A stretch of DNA of 47,706 nucleotides from Oscillospiraceae bacterium (lineage in GTDB: Bacteria > Bacillota > Clostridia > Saccharofermentanales > Saccharofermentanaceae). Numbering within the stretch: the stretch's first letter is position 1; each line of letters begins with the position of its first letter. Positions 27,073-37,716 of the stretch are shown here, piece by piece. The stretch spans positions 1 through 47,706 of the forward strand of contig SVJC01000004.1 in NCBI GenBank assembly GCA_015069215.1, given 5' to 3'. The notes under the pieces were generated by a model, which worked only from the letters and a program-made list of their open reading frames with translations, was not told the origin of the DNA and ran no database searches. The translations under genes and the position numbers were made by a program.

Positions 27073-28080
27073 ATGGCAGAGCTTAGAGACAGAATTGACA
27101 TAACGGTTGAAGAGCTCGAGGAGAGTCTTGGTGCATCGAATCTGCCCAGATTCATATCGGAATCGGAGAAGTCTTTTCTCGGAAGGATCGATTCGATCTG
27201 CTCCGAGATATGCAATGACATGAACAAAAAGGCCATCTTCGTTTCGGGGCCTACTTCCTCTGGCAAGACGACTTTCACATTGAGGCTGGCAAAGAACATT
27301 ACCGAAGCAGGCCGTAAAGCATGCCATCTTTCGCTCGATGATTACTACTATCTTAAGGAACTGACCTTTGACCGTGAGGGAAGGCCGGATTTTGAGACTA
27401 TCGATGCGCTTGACGTTGAAAGGATCCAGAACGACATCGCTAAGATCCTGAACGGCGAGACGGTAATACCGCCATACTTTGATTTCCAGACGAGGACCCA
27501 GCATGAAGGCAAGCCCGAGAATGCCATTTCTTTAGGTGAGGACGGCGTTCTTGTGGTCGAAGGCCTCCACGGACTCAATCCCAGGATATCAGGTAACTTC
27601 GGGGACAAATGTTCCAAAGTATTCATCATGCCTTACGGCAATGTTTATTGTGATACAAAGCTCATGGACAGCAATGAGATCAGGATGCTCAGGAGGATCG
27701 TCAGGGATTTCAGGCACAGAAGTGCACATGCCATCGCGACGATCGACTACTGGCCTATGATCAGCAAGTCGGAGGAGAAGTATTACACGGAATACCTTAC
27801 AAGCGCCGATTATCACGTGAATTCGTTCCTTGCATATGAGAGCCTCATCATCGCGCCCCTCGCTTTAAGCGACATCAGGTCGGCGCTGAAGCAGGTCGAA
27901 AAGGGTACCATCGAGCCTAGCGTTTTCATGGAAAGATCCAATACGGGCAAGCCTTTTGCCGATCTTTCCGCCGCTCTTGCGAAAGCTTCCAAGCTTATAG
28001 GCCACTTGGACAAGATCCCTGTCGTAAGTCCTGACCAGGTTCCCGCGGAATCCATCTTGAACGAATTCATCAGCGGTTAA
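27073..28080 (+). CDS. Uridine kinase / phosphoribulokinase-family nucleoside kinase
   Basis: VSGPTSSGKTTFTLRLA P-loop, LDDYY, VEGLHGLNP; SD aggagg; start moved to 27073. Confidence 0.85.
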   Translation: MAELRDRIDITVEELEESLGASNLPRFISESEKSFLGRIDSICSEICNDMNKKAIFVSGPTSSGKTTFTLRLAKNITEAGRKACHLSLDDYYYLKELTFDREGRPDFETIDALDVERIQNDIAKILNGETVIPPYFDFQTRTQHEGKPENAISLGEDGVLVVEGLHGLNPRISGNFGDKCSKVFIMPYGNVYCDTKLMDSNEIRMLRRIVRDFRHRSAHAIATIDYWPMISKSEEKYYTEYLTSADYHVNSFLAYESLIIAPLALSDIRSALKQVEKGTIEPSVFMERSNTGKPFADLSAALAKASKLIGHLDKIPVVSPDQVPAESILNEFISG

Positions 28081-28095
28081 CGAAGGAGGCTAAAA

Positions 28096-29067
28096 ATGCC
28101 TATCAGAATAGCAGACAATCTTCCGGCAAGGCAGATCCTTGAGCAGGAAAGAATATTCGTTATGGAAGAAAACCGCGCTCTTACGCAGGACATAAGGGCG
28201 CTCAAACTTGTCATCCTCAACCTGATGCCTGACAAGATTACAACAGAGACACAGCTCTTAAGGGCTCTTTCAAATACGCCGATCCAGATCGACATAGAGC
28301 TTCTTTGCATGGCTTCGCACCAGTCCACACATACCAGCGCAAAGCATCTGACGAAGTATTACGAGACCTTCGACAAGATCAAGGGTCAGTATTTCGACGG
28401 CATGATCATCACGGGTGCACCCGTCGAAAAGCTTCCTTTTGAGGAAGTCGATTACTGGGAAGAGCTCTGCCAGATACTTGAATGGAGCAAGACTCACGTT
28501 TACTCGACCCTGCACCTTTGCTGGGCAGCTTTTGCCGGACTCTACTACCACTACGGCGTACCTAAGTACGTCCTGGACAAGAAGGTCTTCGGCGTTTTCG
28601 AGCATTCGATGACATGGAGCCGTCCGGTCAAGCTCTTCAGAGGCTTTGACGATATTTTCTATGTTCCCCATTCCCGTTATACGGAGATAAGGAAAGAAGA
28701 CATCTTAAAGCACAAGGAACTGAGGATCCTTTCAGAGTCCGAAGAGTGCGGGATCTATGCGGTCTCCGATCTGCACGGACGTCAGATCTTCATCACGGGT
28801 CATTCCGAGTATGACAGGGAGACATTGGACAGGGAGTATAAGAGAGATCACGGTGCAGGTTTGGACACCGCACTTCCGGTCAACTATTACACTGACAACG
28901 ATCCTGAAAAAGGACCGCTCCTCAGATGGAGATCATCAGCTACACTGATGTATACGAACTGGCTCAACTACTACGTTTACCAGGAAACTCCGTTCGATAT
29001 CGGAGCGATCAGCAGCATAAAGAATGAAGATCTGGTACCCGGAAGGGACGAGGAGAAGCATGAGTGA
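28096..29067 (+). CDS. metA: Homoserine O-acyltransferase, MetA family
   Basis: [56 protein letters not shown]-type active site, [11 protein letters not shown]. Confidence 0.95.
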   Translation: MPIRIADNLPARQILEQERIFVMEENRALTQDIRALKLVILNLMPDKITTETQLLRALSNTPIQIDIELLCMASHQSTHTSAKHLTKYYETFDKIKGQYFDGMIITGAPVEKLPFEEVDYWEELCQILEWSKTHVYSTLHLCWAAFAGLYYHYGVPKYVLDKKVFGVFEHSMTWSRPVKLFRGFDDIFYVPHSRYTEIRKEDILKHKELRILSESEECGIYAVSDLHGRQIFITGHSEYDRETLDREYKRDHGAGLDTALPVNYYTDNDPEKGPLLRWRSSATLMYTNWLNYYVYQETPFDIGAISSIKNEDLVPGRDEEKHE

Positions 29068-29953
29068 TATCGAGGTCACGATCCTGAATGAAGAACTGGT
29101 CCGGGACATGGCTCCGGCCCGTCCTGCTTCGGGGCACAAGGGAACATTCGGAACGGCGCTCGTCACCGCCGGTTCTGAATACATGCCGGGCGCCTGCGTG
29201 CTTGCATGCGGTGCAGCCTTAAGATCCGGCTGCGGCCTTGTGCGCGTGTTCTCTGAGAAAAGAACCCTTGACGCTGTAGGCGTAACTCACCCCTGCGCGT
29301 TGCAGTCGCTCCGTGACGGAATGCCGACCGCAGTTCTCAGGACCGCGGGACGCCTTATTGAAAGCGCCGACTCCGTACTGATCGGCCCCGGAATGCCGGC
29401 TGATGACCTTAACATCAGACCTCTTCTTGAACTGTTCATCAGAAAGAACGTAAACCTTGTCATCGATGCCGGAGCCCTTAGTGCCGCAGCTCACGACAAG
29501 GAGCATATCCTGCCGATGCTGAGACACAGGGAGACCCCTGCGGTCCTTACTCCGCACCCGGGCGAATTCGCCAGGATCTCCGCGGGAGTTGAAGGCATAA
29601 GCCCGGATGACTCTTCCGAGACGGCTGCGGTAAAACTTGCAGCCAAGCTCAAGAGCGTGATCGTCCTCAAGAACAGCAGGACGGTGATCGCCATGCCTGA
29701 CGGCAGATTATTTAAGAACGAGACCGAGAATGACGGTCTTGCAAAGGGAGGCTCCGGCGATGTCCTCGCAGGCCTTGCCGCAGGACTCCTCGCACAGGGA
29801 GCAACTCCTGAAAAGGCTGCCTGCGCAGCAGTTTGGATCCATTCGCAGGCAGGTCTTGCCGCTTCGGCAAAATACGGCAGGAGAGCAATGCTGCCGTCTG
29901 ACCTGGAGGAGTTCCTCCCGGATGCTTTCACGAAAGCTGGTTGGAATTCATGA
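29060..29953 (+). CDS. nnrD: ADP-dependent NAD(P)H-hydrate dehydratase
   Basis: [46 protein letters not shown]; 8-nt overlap with metA. Confidence 0.92.
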   Translation: MSDIEVTILNEELVRDMAPARPASGHKGTFGTALVTAGSEYMPGACVLACGAALRSGCGLVRVFSEKRTLDAVGVTHPCALQSLRDGMPTAVLRTAGRLIESADSVLIGPGMPADDLNIRPLLELFIRKNVNLVIDAGALSAAAHDKEHILPMLRHRETPAVLTPHPGEFARISAGVEGISPDDSSETAAVKLAAKLKSVIVLKNSRTVIAMPDGRLFKNETENDGLAKGGSGDVLAGLAAGLLAQGATPEKAACAAVWIHSQAGLAASAKYGRRAMLPSDLEEFLPDAFTKAGWNS

Positions 29954-31098
29954 GTGATTTTAGAACAGACTACTATGACCGTTCGTGCGTTGAGATAGAT
30001 CTCAATGCTTTAAGGCATAATTTCGCGGAGATAAGAAAAGTAACGTCTCCCGGGGCCGGAATCCTTGCCGTAGTTAAGGCGGATGCATACGGACACGGGG
30101 CTTACGAGACGGCAAAGACGCTTTTGGAGTGCGGCGCAGCGGGCCTTTGCCTGGCCACGATCGATGAGGCCGTGGAGTTAAGACACCGCGGAATAGATGC
30201 TCCCATGATGACCCTCGGATTCACGGACAAGAGCCGTTATGCCGATGCGGTCAGATATGACATCGGACAGGCGGTCTACTCTTTTGACATCGCCAAGGCG
30301 TTGTCTGACGAGGCGGTCTCTCAGGGCAAGCAGATCAAGATCCACATCAAGCTCGATACCGGAATGGGCCGTATCGGATTTCCGACGGACGGGGCAGGCA
30401 CGGAAGAGATCATCAGGAGCTGCAGGCTTCCGGGGATCATTCCTTACGGCGTGTTCTCGCATTTTGCGGTAGCTGATACGGATGACGATTCTTACACGAT
30501 TAAGCAATACAACGCTTTCATGGAACAGATAAAGGTTCTTGAGAGCGAAGGCATAGTTTTTGCCAAGAAGCACATATGCAACAGCGCGGGTATCATGAGG
30601 TTCCCTGAGATGCACCTCGATCTGGTAAGAGCAGGCATAATCCTTTACGGACTGATGCCGCCCGGATGCCCCGAGCCTCCGGTCAAGCTTGACCTTATCC
30701 CGGTAATGAACTGGTATGCGAAGGTAATACACGTCAAGAAGATACCTGAAGGCGCCACGGTCAGCTATGGAAGGCATTTCACGGCGAAACGCGAGACCGA
30801 GGTCACCACGGTCGGGATCGGATACGCAGACGGCTTGTCCAGACTGCTCTCAAACGGTTTTGAGCTTGTGGTGGACGGTGAGAAGTGTCCGATAATCGGA
30901 AACGTATGCATGGACATGTGCATGGTGGATACCACTGACATGAAGGTCAGACCGAAGGTCGGCGACAAGGTCGTTGTTTTCGGAAGGGACAGGCTTGCTG
31001 ACGATCTGGCCGACAGGATGGGCACCATTAACTATGAGATAACCTGTGACGTTGGAAAGAGAGTAAGGCGGATCTACACGGGCGGTGACTCGAAATGA
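29950..31098 (+). CDS. alr: Alanine racemase
   Basis: EIDLNALRHNFAEI, AVVKADAYGHGA, DTGMGRIGF, YADGLSR; ATGA overlap with nnrD. Confidence 0.95.
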   Translation: MSDFRTDYYDRSCVEIDLNALRHNFAEIRKVTSPGAGILAVVKADAYGHGAYETAKTLLECGAAGLCLATIDEAVELRHRGIDAPMMTLGFTDKSRYADAVRYDIGQAVYSFDIAKALSDEAVSQGKQIKIHIKLDTGMGRIGFPTDGAGTEEIIRSCRLPGIIPYGVFSHFAVADTDDDSYTIKQYNAFMEQIKVLESEGIVFAKKHICNSAGIMRFPEMHLDLVRAGIILYGLMPPGCPEPPVKLDLIPVMNWYAKVIHVKKIPEGATVSYGRHFTAKRETEVTTVGIGYADGLSRLLSNGFELVVDGEKCPIIGNVCMDMCMVDTTDMKVRPKVGDKVVVFGRDRLADDLADRMGTINYEITCDVGKRVRRIYTGGDSK

Positions 31099-33722
31099 CC
31101 TTCCTGACGGCACTTTACACACTGATAATCTACCCGATCGAGCTTCTGTTTGAGATAGTCTTTTCGATCATATCAAGATTGTCCGGCAACGTTGTCGTCT
31201 CAATAATCATCTTAAGTCTTGTCTTCAACCTGGTTGTGCTCCCGCTTTACAGACGTGCGGACAAGATCCAGGAAGAAGCCCGTGAGAAAGAGATAAAGCT
31301 CGCTCCCGTCATCAAGCACATCCGCAAGGTCTTCTCCGGTGACGAACGCTTCATGATCCTTCAGACATACTACAGGCAGAATGATTACAGCCCGATGAAT
31401 GTTCTGAAGAGCTCTGTTTCATTGCTTTTGCAGATACCGTTCTTCATCGCCGCATACAGGATGCTCTCAGGATGCAGCCTGCTTTCAGGCGTATCTGTGG
31501 GCCCGATAAAGGATCTCAGCGCGCCTGACGGAATTCTCGTGATCGGAGGCATCGCCATAAATGTTCTCCCGATCCTGATGACCTTGATCAACCTCATTTC
31601 GGGATTCATATACGGTAAGGGACTGCCTCTCAAGTCAAAGCTTCAGATGTATCTGATCGCCGCGGTATTCCTTGTTTTCCTTTACAATTCACCGGCGGGC
31701 CTCGTCTTTTACTGGACGCTCAACAATGTTTTCTCATTGGTCAAGAACATCGTGATGCTGGTCCTTCGAGGCAAGAAGGAAAAGACAGGGGAGACTGTTT
31801 CAAAACAGAAAGTGTCTTTAAAGACCGATCCGGAAGCCATGAAGAAAAGCAATGCTCTTTTCATCGCTTCGGCCGTATTCCTTGCTTTGTTCACGGGATT
31901 ATTCATCCCGGCCAATGTTATTTCGGCATCGCCACAGCAGTTCATGAACAGATACACGATGAGCGATCCGGCCCTCTATCTGTTCTATCCGCTCCTTACG
32001 GGAATAGGCCTTTTCGTCCTTTGGACAGGACTTTTCTACTATCTTGCATCGCCCAAGGGCAAAAGCCTGATGAGCAAGGTGATGTTCATTTTCTGCGCTG
32101 GAGCTTTGCTCAACAACACCATGTACAGCAACTTTTTTGGCGACATGGTTGAGACCCTGCAGTATGTAAACAACCCCCGTTTTGCAACTGATGACATGAT
32201 CTGGGATGCGGTCTTCCTGCTCTTCGCGGCGGCATTTTGCATTCTCTTCATCCGGTTTGCCAAGAGCTTTCCTGCGATCCTGGCGGGATGCGGCGCGGTC
32301 GCTCTCATCCTGATCTCATGCGGCAACATCAAAAAGATCAACGACCAGTATAAGCTTGCTTTTAACAGCTATTCCGCAGAACAGCCCTCATTTGAGCTGT
32401 CAAAAGACGGACAGAACGTTGTGGTGATAATGCTCGACCGTGCGGTCGGATCGATGGTCCCTTACATAATGAACGAAAAGCCCGAACTTAAAGAAAGTTT
32501 TGACGGCTTTACCTGGTACCATAACACACTGTCTTACGGACAGAGCACGAATTTCGCTTCGCCCGCGCTTTACGGAGGTTATGATTACACCCCTGAAAAG
32601 ATAAACGAGAGAGCTGATGAATCCCTTGTCGATAAGCAGAATGAGTGCCTTAAGGTCATGCCGACCGTATTTTCGAAGGAAGGCTGGGACTGCACGTTCA
32701 TCAACCCGACCTATGCCGGATACAGCTGGATCCCGGATCTTACGGTCTTCAGGGATTTCAAGGGCCTGAAGGCCTATAACACGGGATACCACTATCTTCC
32801 GGATCTTCCCAAGAAATGCGCCAACCTCGAAACGGCTCTTTGCCGCAACCTTTATTGCTACAGCCTTTTCAAGTCATCTCCCGTTGTGATCCAGCCCTAT
32901 CTGTATGACTCCGGAAGATACAACTCGATCGGTTCGATGACAGGCGAAGACAGATCTTCGTTCCAGGTCGTAGACGGAACATCCCGCGCGCTCGGGCACT
33001 ATCTGAGCTTTGAGGCTGAATATTATGCGCTGAAATCCATGTCTTCGATGACAAAGATATCCGAAAAGGGCAACAACATGGTCATTTTCGCGAACAAATC
33101 AACGCATGACATGTCGATGCTCAAGGAACCGGAGTATGAACCGAAATACTATGTGGACAACACCGAATACGATAAGACACACAAAGACAGGTTTACCGTC
33201 GATGGCAAGACGCTCAGGATGGAGACGACTCCCCAGTATCTGTTCTACGAGATGAACATGGGAGCGCTTCTTTCCGTCGGAAGATGGCTTGATTATCTGA
33301 AAGAGCAGGGCGTTTACGACAACACGAGGATAATAGTCGTGTCAGACCACGCATATGGCGTAGGCCAGTATGACGAGCTGCTCTTCAATAACGAGGGCGC
33401 CGATTTCGATGCCCAGGGCTTCATCCCGCTCCTTATGTACAAGGATTTCGGAAGCAGGGGATTCAAGGTTTCAGAAGAATTCATGACAAATGCAGATACC
33501 CCTGCGCTTGCGACACAGGGGATCATAAACAATGCGGTCAATCCTTTTACCGGTAATCCTCTTTCGGCTCCTGAAAAGAAGAAAGTGCCTCAGAAAGTTA
33601 TTTTCTCTGGTTCCTGGGACGTTCTGACCAACGGAACCAACACATTCGACAGATCCCAGTGGTATTCGGTCAGGGACAATGTCTGGGACCGTTCAAACTG
33701 GAAGTACGAAGGCTTTCACTGA
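31095..33722 (+). CDS. Fusion protein: YidC/Oxa1-like insertase domain + TM segments + sulfatase/alkaline-phosphatase-superfamily domain
   Basis: N-term NLVVLPLYRRADKIQEE...KSSVSLLLQIPFFIAAYRML...YWTLNNVFSLVKN (YidC-like); C-term NVVVIMLDRAVGSMV...SYGQSTNFASPALYGG...IIVVSDHAYGVG. Confidence 0.82.
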   Translation: MTFLTALYTLIIYPIELLFEIVFSIISRLSGNVVVSIIILSLVFNLVVLPLYRRADKIQEEAREKEIKLAPVIKHIRKVFSGDERFMILQTYYRQNDYSPMNVLKSSVSLLLQIPFFIAAYRMLSGCSLLSGVSVGPIKDLSAPDGILVIGGIAINVLPILMTLINLISGFIYGKGLPLKSKLQMYLIAAVFLVFLYNSPAGLVFYWTLNNVFSLVKNIVMLVLRGKKEKTGETVSKQKVSLKTDPEAMKKSNALFIASAVFLALFTGLFIPANVISASPQQFMNRYTMSDPALYLFYPLLTGIGLFVLWTGLFYYLASPKGKSLMSKVMFIFCAGALLNNTMYSNFFGDMVETLQYVNNPRFATDDMIWDAVFLLFAAAFCILFIRFAKSFPAILAGCGAVALILISCGNIKKINDQYKLAFNSYSAEQPSFELSKDGQNVVVIMLDRAVGSMVPYIMNEKPELKESFDGFTWYHNTLSYGQSTNFASPALYGGYDYTPEKINERADESLVDKQNECLKVMPTVFSKEGWDCTFINPTYAGYSWIPDLTVFRDFKGLKAYNTGYHYLPDLPKKCANLETALCRNLYCYSLFKSSPVVIQPYLYDSGRYNSIGSMTGEDRSSFQVVDGTSRALGHYLSFEAEYYALKSMSSMTKISEKGNNMVIFANKSTHDMSMLKEPEYEPKYYVDNTEYDKTHKDRFTVDGKTLRMETTPQYLFYEMNMGALLSVGRWLDYLKEQGVYDNTRIIVVSDHAYGVGQYDELLFNNEGADFDAQGFIPLLMYKDFGSRGFKVSEEFMTNADTPALATQGIINNAVNPFTGNPLSAPEKKKVPQKVIFSGSWDVLTNGTNTFDRSQWYSVRDNVWDRSNWKYEGFH

Positions 33723-33724
33723 TC

Positions 33725-34384
33725 TCAGGCTTCTGCTTCGGCTCCGTCAGATCTGCCGTTGCCAGGCTTTTTGCTGCCGCGGTCCTTTCTGTTACCGCTG
33801 CCGCCTCCGTCACGGCTTGAAGTACGCTTTCCGTTTCCTCCGGATCCGTTCCTTCCTCTAAGGGACTTTACGGTCAGTGAAGTCACTTTGCCGTCCTTGT
33901 CCACTTCGATGACTACGACATCCCCGGTCTTGATCTCACTGATCGTATCGTCAGTGTCGTCATCGTCATTTTCAAGCGTGATCTTTGAAAGTCCGGAAAG
34001 ATCATAGGTCTTATTGCCGCCGGTAGCGTTGAATGAGTAACCGAAACCTCCTGAGGGACGGTTGCTTCCTTTGCCGTCATCCGAGGGTCTTGTCCGGTCG
34101 CCCGGCTGTTCATTGGCTTTGCCGCTGCCGCTTCTGCCGTTACCCGGAGTGCGGGCCTTCAATTCGCCAAGCTCTATGGTGATCTTCGTTCCGTCGATCG
34201 ACGTGACTTTGCCGACTGCCTGCCCGGCATCGGAACGGATCGGGGCCTCTGTCTCAAATGACGGGGAAGTGGAATCTCCGTCTGAAGGCATTCCCTGTCC
34301 GGGCTTGATCCCTGCTTTGCAGCCTGCGAAGGCTCCCATGATCGCTGTTGCCGTCAAAAGTGCAATGATCTTCTTATGTTTCAT
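33725..34384 (-). CDS. Putative lipoprotein with DUF5666-like core and Arg/Gly/Ser-rich basic tail
   Basis: Lipobox GAFAGC; start ATG 34384 with SD aaggag; VGKVTSIDGTKITIELG and IKTGDVVVIEVDKDGKVTSLTV. Confidence 0.65.
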   Translation of the reverse strand: MKHKKIIALLTATAIMGAFAGCKAGIKPGQGMPSDGDSTSPSFETEAPIRSDAGQAVGKVTSIDGTKITIELGELKARTPGNGRSGSGKANEQPGDRTRPSDDGKGSNRPSGGFGYSFNATGGNKTYDLSGLSKITLENDDDDTDDTISEIKTGDVVVIEVDKDGKVTSLTVKSLRGRNGSGGNGKRTSSRDGGGSGNRKDRGSKKPGNGRSDGAEAEA

Positions 34385-34542
34385 GTTTTTTAACTCCTTT
34401 TTCCTTTCACCGGAATACCCCCGCTGAGGGTTCGATGAGTATATTGTGCAAGTCGTTCTTAAAACGAACTTAAAAAATTGAATAATATGCGCTATAATAC
34501 TGTCGCTGTTTTTATGCGCGTATTTAAGGAGAGATATTTTTA

Positions 34543-35853
34543 ATGAGTACATTTACGGATAGTTACAAGGTGCCAGAGCTCAGAAAGAAGATGTGGTTCA
34601 CCTTTCTGATCGTGTCGGTCCTTGCACTGCTTTCGCTCGTTCCCGTTCCGGGGATCGATCATGCCGGTGCTGCTGAAGCAGTATCCAAATGGGGTGACAC
34701 AGGTAAGCTTTTGGACGTCATGTCCTTTAAGGCTTTGGGCAATGTCGCCGTTACCAGCCTCGGCATCTATCCGTTCCTCATTGCTTCGATAATAATGCAG
34801 ATCGTTACGATCGTTGTACCCAAGCTCCGCAACATCGCCCAGACAGGCGAGGCCGGAACAAAGATCATCACAAAGCTCACCAGGATCGCAGCAGTTATTG
34901 CCGATGTCATTTTTGCAGTGCTCTACTGTGTAGGCATGAGAAACCACGTATGGACCTCAATAAACTACTGGGCTGCGATCATCCTCGCATGCGTATGCCT
35001 TGCTGCCGGCGCGGCGCTTTTCGGCTGGTTCATCGAACTCATCAACAATAAGGGTGTCGGTTCGGGTCTGGTCGTTGTTATTCTGGCATGCATCGCCCGC
35101 AACATTCCCGATGAATTAAAGGCTCTCTACGAGAAGGCTTCAGTTTTGGGTGTTCCTGCCGCTATCGGACTGACAGCTGCAGGCGCCATTGTTGCTGTTG
35201 CGCTTCTGGTCTTCATCGTCTGGTTCTACATGGGAGGCAAGAAGCTCCACATCCTGTTCTCCAAGAGGACCGTCGGCATGAAGCAGTACGCAATGCAGAA
35301 CCAGATCCTTCCCCTGAAGGTTGCACAGGCCGGCACGATGCCCATCGTTTATTCGATCGCCATCATGCTCATTCCGGCAGTCATCATGTGCCTGGTTATG
35401 CCTGAGGGAACAGAGAACATACTTCTCCTCGGATTCGTAAACTTCAAGCGCAGCCTTTCTTTCTATCTGCTCTACTGCATCTTTGTGGCATTCTTCACAT
35501 ATCTTTTCGCCATGATCCAGTTCAACCCCATGGATCTCTCAAACCAGATCAAGCAGAACGGCGGATACATTCAGGGTCTGCGTCCGGGAAAGACAACATC
35601 CCAGTATCTTATGAGCCTGTACAACAACCTGAACATTGCAGACGCCACATTCCTTGTCGCGGTCAGCCTTATCCCCATGCTTCTCGACCTGATCCCTGCA
35701 CTTAAAGGAATCTTTTTCGCAGGAATCGTCCTGATCCTTCTGGGCGGCGGCCTGATCGAACTTAAGACGGTTCTCGAAAACGGCCTTTCAACAGAAGAAG
35801 AGAAGGCAAAAGCAGCAGCTAAGGACAAAAAGAAGAATAAGTATGCAAAGTAA
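34543..35853 (+). CDS. secY: Protein translocase subunit SecY
   Basis: PGIDHAG, GIYPFLIASIIMQI, GGYIQGLRPGKTTSQYL; SD aaggagag; TATAAT at 34493-34498. Confidence 0.95.
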   Translation: MSTFTDSYKVPELRKKMWFTFLIVSVLALLSLVPVPGIDHAGAAEAVSKWGDTGKLLDVMSFKALGNVAVTSLGIYPFLIASIIMQIVTIVVPKLRNIAQTGEAGTKIITKLTRIAAVIADVIFAVLYCVGMRNHVWTSINYWAAIILACVCLAAGAALFGWFIELINNKGVGSGLVVVILACIARNIPDELKALYEKASVLGVPAAIGLTAAGAIVAVALLVFIVWFYMGGKKLHILFSKRTVGMKQYAMQNQILPLKVAQAGTMPIVYSIAIMLIPAVIMCLVMPEGTENILLLGFVNFKRSLSFYLLYCIFVAFFTYLFAMIQFNPMDLSNQIKQNGGYIQGLRPGKTTSQYLMSLYNNLNIADATFLVAVSLIPMLLDLIPALKGIFFAGIVLILLGGGLIELKTVLENGLSTEEEKAKAAAKDKKKNKYAK

Positions 35854-35887
35854 GCACCCAGATCATTAAACGGAGGTAAGCTTAATC

Positions 35888-36541
35888 ATGAATCTTATTA
35901 TTATGGGAGCGCCCGGTTCGGGCAAAGGCACATCAGCCACAGTAATCAGAGAAAAGTACGGCCTTGACCATATCTCGACCGGAGATCTTTTCAGATACAA
36001 CATCAAGGAAAACACTCCTCTCGGCATTGAGGCAAAGTCTTATATCGACAAGGGAGCTTTGGTTCCCGATGACGTTACCATCAGAATGGTCGAAGACCGT
36101 CTCAAGAACCTCAAGAGCGACAAAGGCTTCATCCTTGACGGATTCCCGAGAACGATCGCTCAGGCAGAGGCTCTCGACAAGATCCTTGAAAAGCTCGGAT
36201 CCAAGATCGATGCAGTCATGTACGTCGTAACGGATGACGACGTCATCATCGACAGAGTCACGACAAGACGCGTCTGCGAGAAGTGCGGCGCAAGCTTCAA
36301 CGTCAAGTACATGCCTTCCAAGGTTGAGGGCGTTTGCGATGTCTGCGGCGGCAAGACCATCCAGAGATCTGACGACAATCCTGAGACAGTCCAGTCCAGA
36401 CTCGATACATACAGAAAAAACACAGCACCTCTCATCGATTTCTATGCTGCAAGAGGCCTGATCGTTGAGGGAAACAACAACGTCAGCTCCGAGACATGCA
36501 TCAAGGAGATCGAAGACGGACTTGCAAAGCTCGGACTTTGA
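35888..36541 (+). CDS. adk: Adenylate kinase (zinc-lid type)
   Basis: MGAPGSGKGT, FILDGFPRT, CEKCGASFN...CDVCGG lid. Confidence 0.97.
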   Translation: MNLIIMGAPGSGKGTSATVIREKYGLDHISTGDLFRYNIKENTPLGIEAKSYIDKGALVPDDVTIRMVEDRLKNLKSDKGFILDGFPRTIAQAEALDKILEKLGSKIDAVMYVVTDDDVIIDRVTTRRVCEKCGASFNVKYMPSKVEGVCDVCGGKTIQRSDDNPETVQSRLDTYRKNTAPLIDFYAARGLIVEGNNNVSSETCIKEIEDGLAKLGL

Positions 36542-36562
36542 TCTTTAGAAAGAAGTTTTTAA

Positions 36563-37333
36563 ATGATAGAAATACTCACCAACGAAGAATTTGAGAAGAT
36601 GAAAGCTTCCGGAAAGATACTCCAGGAAGTTTTCAAGGCTTGCAGGGACTTTGTAAAGCCAGGCGTTTCCACGCATGACGTAGACAAGCTCTGCTATGAC
36701 ATCATCAGAAGCCATGACGCCATCCCGTCATTTCTCAATTACGGCCAGCCCCCGTTCCCCGGAACGATCTGTGCTTCCGTAAATGATGAGGTCGTTCACG
36801 GCATCCCGAAGAAATCCAGGATCCTTGAGGAAGGCGACATCCTTTCCGTTGACGTCGGAGCGATCCTTGACGGTTATCATTCCGACGCATGCAGGACATA
36901 TCTTGTCGGCGAAGTTGCTCCCGAGGTCAGAGATCTCGTTGAGAGAACGGAAAAGTCATTCTTTGAAGGACTTAAGTATGCCCAGGTAGGCATGAGGACC
37001 GGAGATATCGGTGCTGCCGTCCAGGAATACTGTGAAGGTTTCGGATACGGCGTTGTAAGGGAACTTACAGGTCACGGCATCGGAACGACGATGCACCAGG
37101 ATCCTGATGTACCCAATTACGGCAAGGCCGGCCACGGCAAGAAGCTTACCAAGGGTATGGCTATCTGCATCGAACCGATGATCACGCTCGGCAGCAGGGA
37201 AATAGAGATGCTCGGCGATCAGTGGACTATCGTCACACAGGACGGAAGTCCCGCAGCACATTATGAGAACACGATCCTCATCACTGATGAAGGACCTTTT
37301 ATGACTACCTATGATTACGAGGAGGGTTTTTAA
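36563..37333 (+). CDS. map: Type I methionine aminopeptidase
   Basis: [47 protein letters not shown]. Confidence 0.97.
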   Translation: MIEILTNEEFEKMKASGKILQEVFKACRDFVKPGVSTHDVDKLCYDIIRSHDAIPSFLNYGQPPFPGTICASVNDEVVHGIPKKSRILEEGDILSVDVGAILDGYHSDACRTYLVGEVAPEVRDLVERTEKSFFEGLKYAQVGMRTGDIGAAVQEYCEGFGYGVVRELTGHGIGTTMHQDPDVPNYGKAGHGKKLTKGMAICIEPMITLGSREIEMLGDQWTIVTQDGSPAAHYENTILITDEGPFMTTYDYEEGF

Positions 37334-37566
37334 TGGGTAAGGAAGATGTTATTGAAGTTTTGGGCGTAGTTGACGAGGCACTCCCGAACGCGATGTTCAA
37401 GGTAAAGATCGACAGCGGACATGTCGTTCTCGCTCACCTGTCGGGAAAGCTCAGACAGAATTACATCAAGATCCTTCCCGGTGACAAGGTCACACTGGAA
37501 ATCTCTCCCTACGATCTTTCCAGAGGAAGGATTACCTGGAGAGGCGAGAAGAAGCCTAAGGCTTGA
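37333..37566 (+). CDS. infA: Translation initiation factor IF-1
   Basis: [74 protein letters not shown] overlap with map. Confidence 0.96.
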   Translation: MGKEDVIEVLGVVDEALPNAMFKVKIDSGHVVLAHLSGKLRQNYIKILPGDKVTLEISPYDLSRGRITWRGEKKPKA

Positions 37567-37716
37567 TCTCACTTACTGTTTTTCTCTGAAAAACACTTTT
37601 TCATACGGATCTGTTGATTGCGCGGAGTTTTCGCGCAATGGCATTTTCGGGTTTTTACGGGCCGGTTTTGGCAGATTTTTGTCTGCACGGGGTGAATATA
37701 TATAAGGAGCATTTAT

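Noticed and set aside
28081-28095. Searched for a SAM riboswitch or T-box upstream of metA
   Set aside because: Only 15 nt separate metA from the kinase gene; no room for one.
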